From Cricetomys ansorgei (lineage: Eukaryota; Chordata; Mammalia; Rodentia; Nesomyidae), in the NCBI GenBank assembly GCA_026225945.1, contig JAMJFZ010001259.1, forward strand, positions 1 to 64,000: a DNA stretch of 64,000 bases, read 5' to 3'. The first letter of the stretch is position 1. Every line of letters begins with the position of its first letter. Positions 54,975 to 64,000 of this stretch are shown piece by piece. The notes beneath the pieces are model-generated. The model searched no databases, was not told where the DNA came from, and saw only the letters and a list, made by a program, of their open reading frames with translations. Both the position numbers and the translations under genes were made by a program.

Positions 54975-55420
54975 AAGAGTATTCTTTTTTCATATTCTTT
55001 CTCTTTTATTGAAAATAATTTTCTCCTAAATATGTCCTGATCATAATTTCCCCTCCCTGTTCTCATTCCACTTCATCTCAATTTCACGTCTCCTCCAAAT
55101 CCACTGTCTTTCTGCCTCTCATTATTAGAGAACAATTTCTAAGAGACAATAAGCAAATTTAAAAATATAAAACAAAATAAATCAAAGCTATCACATTGAG
55201 ATTGGGAACCCAAAGGGAGGAAAAGAGGCCCAGGGTAGGTACAAAATCAGAAGCACACTCGGTCTCAAAGTCAGGAGTCTCCATAAAAATACTATGCTAA
55301 TCATTATTACATATACACAGAGGAACTGGTTAAGGTCCAGGAAGGCCCTGTGCATGCTGCTCCATTCTCTGTGGGCTCATAGACTGCTCGCTTAAACAGT
55401 AGACAGACAAGGCTTCAATT
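54975..55420 (-). mobile_element. L1 3'UTR fragment (Lx-like), antisense
   Basis: Shows the rodent L1 3'UTR antisense order: CTTTTATTGAAAATAATTTT, then CATAATTTCCCCTCCCT, then TCCTCCAAATCCACTG, then TAAGAGACAATAAGC, then GGGAGGAAAAGAG, then CCTGTGCATGCTGCTCCA. It lies between the two right-flank duplicates. Confidence 0.75.
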
Positions 55421-55624
55421 CTAGATGTTCTGAGCACTGCATTACACATTCTGATTTGTCTTATGCATGTTACAAATACTTTAGAAACTGGTAGAAAGGA
55501 GTTGATTGTGATGTGCTTATTCAAAACTTGAGTAGAATACTTTTTCCTTTCAGCCACACCAGCCACAATTATGAGTTTTGGGATTAAAGAATATGCCACC
55601 ACCGTTTGGATCAATAAGATTATT

Positions 55625-58600
55625 TTAATGACAGGGTAAGAGTGGAGAACAGAAACAAATGGATATTAGAGCAGTAATGAATTAAAGAAAATGAAATTTG
55701 CCAGTCAGTGGTAATGCATGCTTTTAATCCCAGCACTTATGAGGCAGAGTCAGTAGGATCTCTCTGAGTTCAATGCCAGAGTTATAAAAGAGTAATCTTG
55801 TCTTGGAAAATAAAAAGAAGATAGGAAGAAGAAAAGAAAATGAAAATTAACAAGTGATGCCAATATTCCAAAATTTTCTTTTAAAATAGATAACTATAAT
55901 TGAAAAAACACATAGGCATACTGATCCTGAGAAAGAGTAGGCCCTCCCCCGGTACAGTGAATGCTATTAATACTGATTGACCTGCTTGGCCTATGCACAA
56001 TGTTAACTGTGGAGATCTAAATCTTGAAACACAGTAACACACAACAGTCCATGTCTCACACCTCTGAGCTAACTTAAGTGAGTCAGAGAGGATTGCACAT
56101 GTCTGCATAGGAGAGTTCTCTAATTGGAAATTCAATACTAGTTGGTACATGTTAACCTCCCCAAACTGTACACACATCAATCTGGTCTGACTTCATAAAC
56201 AAGACATGAATGAATACATGCTGGGAAATTTCAAAATCACTCATCCTGCCCCAAACAGACTCTTCTTCATAATGATGATCACTGCAGCTGACTAACTGAA
56301 AATCATCCAGTGACATAGCTACTGCCTAACCTGTTTGCCCAGAAGTGTACACAATAACCAATTTCTGCCATTCTGATCTGCAGGAAGAAGTCATGCTCTA
56401 TCTGTAAATCTTTCTCCTGTTTCTGCAATGGACAATTGACTCTGTGATTCTAATGGGTAATTTTAAGGAAGTATAATCAAGAGGACAAGTGTGTTTCCTT
56501 GTGGAGATGCAGACTATTATCAAGGCCACATGAGTCAACATAAGAGAGCTTGTATCTGATACAATTATTTAAAAGTTTGGATATGCACTTCTTCTGGAAT
56601 CTATATGTTTTCTCAGGAAGAAAATATTCCACACAATTGAGAGAATAATAATTATATTATGCCTTTAATTGCATGCAGCCAATTTTGGTCAGTGCTCAAA
56701 AAAACTCACCCTAGAACACATTTTCAGATAAAGATATTATATCATCATTAAGTCCCTTTTAGTTTCAGGTCCCAGGTTATACTTGAACAATGGAAACACG
56801 GGACATTGCAAGCCTAGCCACTTAGGCAGATGCGAGATTTACTCCGAAAAGATATTTCCAGAATTATTGTTTAAGTACACCAGTCACCTACAACAGCAGG
56901 TTATTCTTCAGTGACAGGGTTTAAAGGGGTGGTATAAGGGAAGGATGAAATTGGAAAAGTAGAAAACAGGAAACATAAAAGCTGGGGTAAGGGGTCTTGC
57001 ACAAAACCGAACGTATGTCTAAGGTCTATGTCTATGATATACCAAGCAAGCTTCTTGAGAAGAATAGCATCTTGTATATTACTTCCAGGGGAAAAATGGA
57101 AGGAAATGAGACTTCTATGCAATCAACAGAAATTATCATCAATGAGACCAACTCAGGAGGAGAAAGACCAAACAAAAAGAGAAAAACGAGTATCTCAAGA
57201 AAAATAATGACGAAGCCCACAGTGAACGTGGAACTGGTAATCATAGCTCCAAGTGGGGAGAAGTGTTGCCTTTTCATTACCTGAAGCAAACCGCCCAAGG
57301 CTCTGATCCCAGACCATTAGCAGCTCTCATAAGCATATCCATGCCTTTAGAAAAGGAGCCATGGTTTTCTTCTCTATAAATCAGGGGCTTAGGAAATTCT
57401 CCCATGTTCTAGGCCCTAGGCTGTTACTGGCTCTGCTAAGCATGTTGCTCAGATTGAGAAGGAGCTGAGTTTTTCTTTGTAGTGGACACCTACTGTGGAG
57501 ATCACCAAGGCAGACAAGGAGGTATTTCTCATTGGTGCAAGCACTGCTAGACTACAGAGAGGGAACAACGTATCAAGGCAACCACCATAAATCCTGACCC
57601 CCTATTCTCAGGGGTTTTAATTGACACAGAAGATCCTTAGGAGTTCTATTAGAAGCATATGTGAACATGAGGATTCAAACATCTTTACATAAAGCCAACA
57701 ACTGCAGACCATACAAAAAACCAAGGCCTACGCAGCACTTCCTGCATCAAAGTACAAAACAACCTTTTTAAACATAACCAAAAATAAACTTCTGCAGCAC
57801 TTCTCCATGAGGGCCTCGCAGAAAGCCTGGCTTGATCAGGCAAGCACTCAAGACACCAGTGTTTTGTCTTTTCAAAAAAATGTCACCCGGGGTCATCTTG
57901 TTCATCTGGCAGAACTGTGCTGTCCTCATGAAGAAAACTGGATCTTTATGGTACATCAGGATATAATGTTGATGGTGACCATGTAATGACCCATTGAGCA
58001 GTTTCTTAGAGGCCTCTTCTTTGACATGGGGATGGACCTGATGGCTGCCTGTAAAACAGGGTTTTCTTTCTTATTTTAGATTGGAGTCAAATGTGTGGAC
58101 AATCCTAGTGAATAAACATGTGTATCCTAGCATCCTAATCTCCAATTGGCCTGGTTAGCACACTTCTTACATTATGCTGTATTAGAGGCAGCCTGCATTT
58201 GCTTAATTTTACTTTTTGTGTCTATCTCCTAAGCATTTGAAAATCCTTAAGTAATCAATTTTATTGCTTTACATCACAGCTTGGCAAAGGAATGCTACCC
58301 AACACCTGAGAAGCCATTCACAACCACCACAAAATTAACTGCAAATGGATTTTCCACCTAAATATTGAATGAGAAGTGTTGAAAATCTAGGCCACTCTGC
58401 CTTTGGAAACATGCATAAATCAGATGCACCAAAAGCATGGTGCTGTGGAGTGTAAGGATATTTCTACACATAGTGCCCTGCTCTCAATGTTTTGTCCAGA
58501 TTGGGCCTGCAGAGTGAAGTTAGTAAGCGATTGCTGCCGAGTCCAGGGAGTTACATGAACCTCACCCAATGCCTTGTTGGCTGCAGGTTTGCAATGCTCT

Positions 58601-59245
58601 CCACAGAGGACCCACCACCCCAGCTCCTGCATCTCAGTCTAAAGCTCCACCCCATTTGGAACAGCGGCTACAGAGACTGCAAGTGCTCTTCTCACCATTC
58701 TTTGTAGAAATGCTCACATCACAGCACACCAAACCCAATCAGCCATGGAGGTGAGCCTGCCCCGAGACCTCTAAAGGATCTCTACATCCCTTCTTACTGG
58801 CGGGTCTGTATGAAGGCACTGATTGGCTAGTGAGACATGAGTAACTGTAGCACCTCCCTTAGGATATGGTTTGCTCAAGGGAAACTACACAGTGGAACCT
58901 GGCCCATGCTTCCAATCCAGGCCCAGACTTTCCCCAAATCTGCCGAGATATGCATTTCTGAATCACTTATGCCTGACTTCCAATTGCTGCCTCTTCTCTC
59001 TTCCTGTGCTCAGTAGCCACTTCCGCAAGAAACATCCTGCCCCACAGAAAGAAATGTACACAGAATATTAACTATTAAAGAGAGATTTAGGGAACAGGAA
59101 TTTTTCTCCCCACGCTTCACGCTGAGGTCTGGTGAATTGACTTTATTTTTTTGTAAACCAGGTTGGCAAGGGACATTAGATAACCCTGAAAGAAAAGCAG
59201 GAACCAGATCACAAATATGACGATAGGTTCTTCTTTCACAAGGAG
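55625..59245. repeat. Right-flank tandem duplication, copy 2
   Basis: Partner of 51,440-54,690, diverged with many indels and longer partly because of a B1 insertion at 55,700. A 95-codon frame (56,997-57,284) starts here, but the homologous segment in copy 1 (about 52,700-52,980) has stops, arguing against a gene. Confidence 0.85.
55700..55832 (+). mobile_element. B1 SINE with target-site duplication
   Basis: Contains the B1 core 'TTTTAATCCCAGCACTT', followed by GAGGCAGAG and TCTCTGAGTTCAA, with an A-rich tail. It is flanked by near-perfect 16-bp direct repeats AAAGAAAATGAAATTT (55,684-55,699) and AAAGAAAATGAAAATT (55,833-55,848). Absent from the homologous position in copy 1 (about 51,520), so it inserted after the duplication. 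Confidence 0.92.
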
Positions 59246-59845
59246 GCTGGATGATGGCTCCATTCCTGTAGGAGCTTTCTTCCTGAAATTTAGGTCGATC
59301 TCTATACAAAGGAATAATAAGGTAAAATGTAGTCTTTATGGTAACTTGAATACTTAGCGAGAAATGGAGGAAGGAACAATGCCTTATATGAGCATATTGT
59401 TAGCCAGCACATCTTACTGAGTGCTAAGGTGAAAAAAAAACACAGTAGTAATTGTCAAGGGTTGCTAGATGACCAAATCTGATAAATCTTTTATGTAGGC
59501 TGGTAGTAGAAAGTGTGGCATCAGATTAAATGTGGGTCTTGCCGCATCAAAATATCCTAATTTAAAGTGGATCTTCCCATGCCAAATGATTTAATTTAGA
59601 TAAAAAAATCCCTTCAAGGTGTACCTACCTAATTGTGTTTTGACTAGTTCCAGATGTAGTCAGTTTTACTCCCAAGAATAACTGTAACAATAGCCAAGAT
59701 ACAAGAGCTGGGAAAGGAGAGCATGGGAGTCATTTCCAAAGCAATGATTTTCTTCCCCGAAGGAAGCATGGGCATTCTGAGGTGTCTGGACAGGTTGCTT
59801 ATTCCTAAGCAGTTAACAAATCCTATGCTGAATATTGTTACAGTG
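59246..59845. other. Intergenic segment before telomeric tract
   Basis: About 600 bp, no recognised feature. Confidence 0.5.
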
Positions 59846-59895
59846 TAGGGTTAGGGTTAGGGTTAGGGTTAGGGTTAGGGTTAGGGTTAGGGTTA
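59846..59895 (+). repeat. Interstitial telomeric repeat, (TTAGGG)8
   Basis: Fifty uninterrupted bases of TTAGGG units (starting TAGGG, ending TTA), flanked by single-copy-looking sequence (CAGTG on the left, CGCCAGAAG on the right). No mismatch within the tract. Confidence 0.99.
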
Positions 59896-60312
59896 CGCCA
59901 GAAGTTCTGAGCTGAAAATCAAGTAAATGATAATGTAAAAATGTATTTATTGGGAGCCAATGCTAACTGGTACTCATGATACATGAATAAAGACATAGAA
60001 GTACCAGTGCCACAATTCTCACAAATACAAAGGGTACAAGTAGAAAAAACAAATGCAAAGTTACCTATGAACAGTGTTGATGCAGTTTTTAGATAGACAG
60101 CTATGCTGAGTTTTTCTAATGTCAGAACTAGTCAGCCTTTACTTCTGATCAGACTGCATAAAAAGAAAGTCACAGCTGCCACTACGCAGTATCACAAAGA
60201 ACGTAGTGATGTTTGTTCCAGGGCTGTGACCTTAGTATAAAGAATTTCATTGTTTTTGTTGTTGATTTACTTTAACCTTTAGTTTTACTTTACTTCTCTG
60301 GGTGTTTGCCAG
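59896..60312. other. Intergenic segment
   Basis: No gene or repeat recognised. Confidence 0.5.
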
Positions 60313-60475
60313 CATGTGTATGTGTGCAATACCTTCAGAAGACAGAAGATGTCATCAGATCCCCTAAAATGGGCATTACAGCAGATTACTATGTAATATA
60401 TTGGATCTCCAAATGGAAAAGTTTCCCCTAAAAAAATGTTCAGTGTTCTAAACTACTGAGCCATCTTTATTAACC
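60313..60475 (-). mobile_element. B3/B2-family SINE, antisense
   Basis: Reverse complement of B3/B2 landmarks in order: CTTCAGAAGACAGAAGATG, CATCAGATCCC, ATTACAG, and finally ACTGAGCCATCTTTATTAACC. Confidence 0.8.
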
Positions 60476-60509
60476 CTTCTTTTTGCTTGCCTTCTTGTTT
60501 TTGTTTTAT

Positions 60510-60650
60510 TTTCAAGGCAGGGTTTCTCTGTTGTAACTCTGAATATCCTGTAATTCATACTGTACACAGGGCTAACCTCAAATTCACAGAGATCTGCTGG
60601 CCTCTTCCTCCTGAGTGCTGGGATTAAAGGCTAGTGCCACCACTTACCAA
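60510..60650 (-). mobile_element. B1 SINE, antisense
   Basis: Reverse complement of B1: CAAGGCAGGGTTTCTCTGT, CTCAAATTCACAGAGATCTG, TCCTGAGTGCTGGGATTAAA, GTGCCACCAC, followed by a T-rich stretch. Confidence 0.93.
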
Positions 60651-60848
60651 CTCTTTTTTATTTCAGTTTTACTCATACGTATTTTAATTTATTTTCTTCT
60701 TTCCTATAATACATATCAGCATGCTTTCCGCGCTCCATCTATTCCTCCCAGCTCTCCCCATCCTCCCTCTCTTCCGACTATATATCCTTCCATCCGCCAA
60801 CAGCTAAGTACCTGGGTAGGAAACGACAAGAAATCTGTTAAGCCATCC
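60651..60848 (-). mobile_element. L1 3'UTR, antisense (left of LTR insertion)
   Basis: Pyrimidine-rich CTCCCAGCTCTCCCCATCCT stretch and a T-rich start resemble a rodent L1 3' end in antisense. Taken with the L1 body after 61,270, it suggests one L1 split by an LTR. Confidence 0.5.
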
Positions 60849-61269
60849 TGTCGGGTCCCATATCTGAGTACTAAGAGCTTTGAAGAGCAAACCACACTCT
60901 CAGGAGAAGCTGTCAGAGGAGCATATCTCTCATTTATTAAAGCAAGTGTAGTTACATTTATAGTGTACAGCCAAGGGAGGTCTTTGGTACCTAGGTTGTG
61001 ATCCATTCCTTGAGAAAAGGATATGGGAGTAGCCTCATTTGCATATGGAGCTCCCCTAAAAAGCAAGATCTTGCAAGGGCACCTTCTTGTGCCCGTAAGG
61101 TGTGGTTCCACAGTGAAAAAGAAGAAGGCACCTTATCAGTATATGGACTCATCCCTATGTTTCAAGCTACACCTCAGAAAACACCAGTCAAGCCAAATAT
61201 CTTTGCTAAAGACCTTCTGTGTAGCAGGAAATACTTAAAATTTGTGTGGGTTCTGACCAGGATTAAACA
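60849..61269 (-). mobile_element. Solo LTR (ERVK-like), minus strand, candidate
   Basis: About 421 bp running from TGTCGGGTCCC to ATTAAACA, i.e. TG...CA ends. A minus-strand AATAAA lies near 60,938, about 90 bp from the 3' end, and an ATTTGCAT octamer near 61,038. No clear target-site duplication was found, so the ends are approximate. Confidence 0.45.
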
Positions 61270-62946
61270 GTGAGGAGCACCCAAACTCCTACCAACCTCA
61301 GGATGAGAAATGTGGGTTTCATGGCCAGCTTTGAATCACTCTTAGCTCTAGGGCAGCTCCACAGGTTTTTCTCCCTTGGCATGGGGCTCTGCCCTTCAAT
61401 TTTCCATTGTGCCGTGTAGGGAGGATAAGTTATAGGTCGAATATTGTGTGGCTATGCTGGTGTCCCAGTCCTCCACTGGGAGTGTCACTGGCTACAGTGA
61501 TGGCCTGTTCAGGATCTCCATCCCCCATTGCTAGAGGCTCTTGTCAAGATTCCCATCATAACCTCCAGTGAATTTCCACTACCCTTAGTTCCCATATCAG
61601 CTCTCAATGACCCCTACTTCCTGCTAACCCTCCATACACACCCTCTTTCCATACCTCTCCCCACAACTGGACTTCTCTCCTCTCATGGACTGGACTCATC
61701 CTCCCCGAGTCCAACCATGCTGTCTGTTGCACCTCCATTCAACCAGGGACATCATCAGGTTACAACAGGGCCCCTCCTTGTTGTTCAGTGTCTCTAGATC
61801 TGTGGATTGAAGAACTTTGTCCTCATCTTAACAATTAATAACTACTTCTAAGTGAGTACTTGCCAGAGATTGTCTCTCTGGGACTGGGTTATTTCAGTCA
61901 GAATGATTTTCTCTAGTTTCATCGATGTGTCTGAAAAAGTCATGTAGTCATTTTTTCTAATAGCTTATTTGAGTAAATGTACCACAATTTATTTAACCAT
62001 TCTTCAGTGAGGGGCATCAAAGTTGTTTCCAATTTCTGGTCATTATGACAAAGCTGCTATCAACATATTTGTGCAAGCATCCTACTGGTAGGATGGAATG
62101 TTCTTGTGGTATATGCCCAGAAGGGGCATAACTGGTTCTTGACGTAGATAAATTTCCAATATCCTAAGAAATGGCCTTATTGCTTTCAATAATGGCTGTA
62201 CAAGTTTACACTCTCACCAGCAATGAAGGAGTGTTCTGTTCCTCTTGCTCTACAACCTCATAGGCATTAGCTTTCAGTTGTGTTATTGATCTTAGACATT
62301 CTGACAAGAGTATGATGGATTCTCAGAGTATGTTTGTTTTGCATTTCCCTGATGGCTAAGGATGTTAAACATTTCTTTAAGTGTGTCTCAGCCATTCAAC
62401 ATTCCTCTGTTGAGAACTCTTTGTTTAGATATGTAACTCATTTTTTGATTGGGTTATTTGGTTTGCTGATGTCTTATTTCTTGAATTTTTCATATATTTT
62501 GGATATTAGCTGTCTATTAGAAGTGGAGTTGGTGAATATCTTCTCCCATTCTGAAGGCTGCCATTTTGTCTCATTGACAGTGTCTTTTGCTGTATAGAAG
62601 TTTTTCAATTTCAGAGGTCCCATTTGTTGCTGACCTTAGTGACTGAGATATTTGGTGTTTTGTTCAGGAAGTTCTCTCCTGAACTATCCCAGTTTGTTCA
62701 AGGACATTCTACAATTTCTCTTTTCTCAGGCTTAGTGTATCTGCTTTATTTTGAAGTCCTTGATCCAATTGGACTTGAGTTTTGTGCAAGTTGATACATA
62801 TGGGTGTATTTGCATTCTTCTACATGGAGATATCCAGTGTGACCAGCACCATTTGTTGAAGATGCTATCCTTTCCATTGTGTAGTTCTGAGTTCCTTGAC
62901 AAAAATCAGGTGTGGATTTATGTCTGGATCTTAGACTTGGTTCCAT
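61270..62946 (-). mobile_element. L1 3'UTR and ORF2 C-terminal part, antisense
   Basis: Antisense L1 order: 3'UTR phrases such as GACAAAGCTGCTATCAACAT (about 62,048) and ACTCTCACCAGCAATGAAGG (about 62,210), then ORF2 end phrases CTGTCTATTAGAAGTGGAGT (about 62,510) and CCATTTGTTGAAGATGCT (about 62,848). It overlaps in content with the start of the core L1 copies (3170 onward). Truncated and interrupted by stops. Confidence 0.9.
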
Positions 62947-63079
62947 AACACACAGTATATAGATATTGTCTCTGCTTGTGTTTGGTTTCAGTTACAATAG
63001 ATCAACTCTTTATATACAGATTATTGTTCTGGGTATAGAACTTCTGACAGATTTTTTTCAACTTGACATTAAATAGTGT

Positions 63080-63285
63080 CACCTGGATGGTAGATGTTAG
63101 CTGAGAAATTGCCTCCATCATACTGGCCTGTAGGCATGTCTGTGTGGTATATTTCTTTTGTTAATGATTGACATGGGAGGGACAAATCCATAATGAGAGG
63201 TTGCACTCATGGAGAGGTGGTCATGGGTTATATAAGAAGGCAAACTGAGAGAATTGTACACAGCAAACTAGTAAGAAGCATTTCT
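63080..63285 (+). mobile_element. Rodent interspersed repeat, possibly URR1-type DNA transposon remnant
   Basis: Shows a familiar rodent phrase order: ATTGCCTCCATCATACTGGC, CTGTAGGCATGTCTGTG, ATGATTGACATGGGAGGG, GGTGGTCATGGGTTATATAA, GTACACAGCAAACTAGTAAG. The family name is from memory and should be treated as tentative. Confidence 0.5.
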
Positions 63286-63287
63286 TT

Positions 63288-63432
63288 GAGCCACGTTGTG
63301 GTGTCAAATGTCTTTAATCCCATCACACAGGAGTCAGAGTCAGGAAGATCTCTGTCAGTTTGCAGCCAATCTGGTCTATAGAATGAGGTCCAGGACAGCC
63401 AAAGGTATAACAGAGAAACCCTGTCTCAGTAA
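63288..63432 (+). mobile_element. B1 SINE, sense
   Basis: GTCTTTAATCCCATCACACA, GGAGTCAGAGTCAGGAAGAT, TCTGGTCTATAGAATGAG, CCAGGACAGCCAAAGG, and AGAGAAACCCTGTCTCAGTA followed by an A-rich tail. Confidence 0.93.
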
Positions 63433-64000
63433 AAAACAAACATCCCTTAAGGATGCAATCTTCCATGGCTTCTGCATTCACCCTGGTAACAGCAAATTGT
63501 TTGGGGTCAGTATTTAATAAGAAACATACGTAGATTCATATGTAGGACACAATCATGAAGAGCCTGAAACTTAGTAATTTATGTAAAAGTAAGAGAATTC
63601 TACTCTAAACATCCTAACATAAGATTTCTTAGGTTAATGCATTTTCTGCTATTGAGTTTGGAGCATTTCTTTTCATTTGGGCATCCAGTGGTGGCTTCAG
63701 TTCTTAGCAATACTCACATTGCAGATGCATGTGGCCAAGACCCATCTCTGTTACTATCACTTTTATTGCCTTGTGTGTACAAGACTCAAGTCAGGTTATC
63801 TTAAAGTCAACTTATTGAGTTCATCTAATTAGATGATAATTCCAAACTACCTATTTCCTCTTTTGATTTCATTATCTGGTTTTGAAGTAGAAAAAGTTAA
63901 AAGTAAATATTTTCTGGAGTGACACATTCCAACCCATTTCTATAATTCTAACCAAGTTATGGGAGGAGAGCCTAAGTATGTGAGGTCCTAACTGTATGGA
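63433..64000. other. Intergenic segment to window end
   Basis: No gene or recognised repeat. Confidence 0.5.

Noticed and set aside
56997..57284. 95-codon frame in right-flank copy 2
   Set aside because: The homologous part of copy 1 has stops and frameshifts; a basic, low-complexity tail; no known domain.
60615..61111. Frames of 128 and 131 codons on both strands
   Set aside because: They span the B1/L1/LTR cluster, so they are repeat-derived.
62334..62597. Plus-strand frames near 62.3-62.9 kb
   Set aside because: They read the non-coding strand of an antisense L1.

Overview
The window looks like non-coding, repeat-dominated DNA from a muroid (mouse/rat-like) rodent. The diagnostic marks are B1 SINEs on both strands, a B3/B2-type SINE, rodent L1 (Lx-like) ORF2 and 3'UTR pieces, IAP/ERVK-type LTRs and a perfect internal (TTAGGG)n tract. 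No intact protein-coding gene, tRNA, rRNA, CRISPR array or prokaryote-type operon could be supported. Open frames longer than 60 codons are by-products of satellite, microsatellite or L1 sequence, or are unrecognised and carry stops in sister copies.

Left two thirds (1-45,345) is a tandem macro-repeat. The basic period is about 16.04 kb (position 1 realigns at 16,042). Each period is a non-satellite core of about 9.3 kb followed by about 5.5 kb of an AT-rich, TGACATCA-rich satellite, and that satellite is split by a minus-strand LTR-retrotransposon fragment of about 1.27 kb. Three cores are present: A 2627-11886, B 18671-26709, C 28147-37519. B and C are visibly closer to each other than to A. 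Between B and C a deletion has removed the whole LTR-distal satellite block, so the local period is only about 9.5 kb. The last satellite block (39,616-45,345) carries its own 1.52 kb tandem duplication and then ends in single-copy flank. Each core holds, in order: an unclassified 0.5 kb segment, about 1.75 kb of antisense L1 ORF2, an ancient diverged internal tandem duplication (two halves of about 1.8-2 kb), a (TG)n microsatellite of different length in each copy, and an antisense L1 3'UTR fragment.

Right third (45,346-64,000) is ordinary rodent intergenic DNA. It has an unclassified, more GC-rich stretch (about 46.4-49.6 kb) and a second, older tandem duplication (51.44-54.69 and 55.63-59.25 kb), whose copies are separated by an L1 3'UTR fragment and dated by a B1 insertion in only one of them. 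It also holds a 50-bp perfect interstitial telomere tract (59,846-59,895) and a nested cluster of SINE, L1 and LTR pieces from 60.3 kb to 63.4 kb.

The most interesting content is structural: an apparently unclassified composite satellite (about 240 bp made of three sub-monomers), its coupling to a large non-satellite core, and a legible history of insertions, deletions and unequal exchanges between copies. I see no evidence for a new molecular system, and genes working together cannot be described because none is supported.
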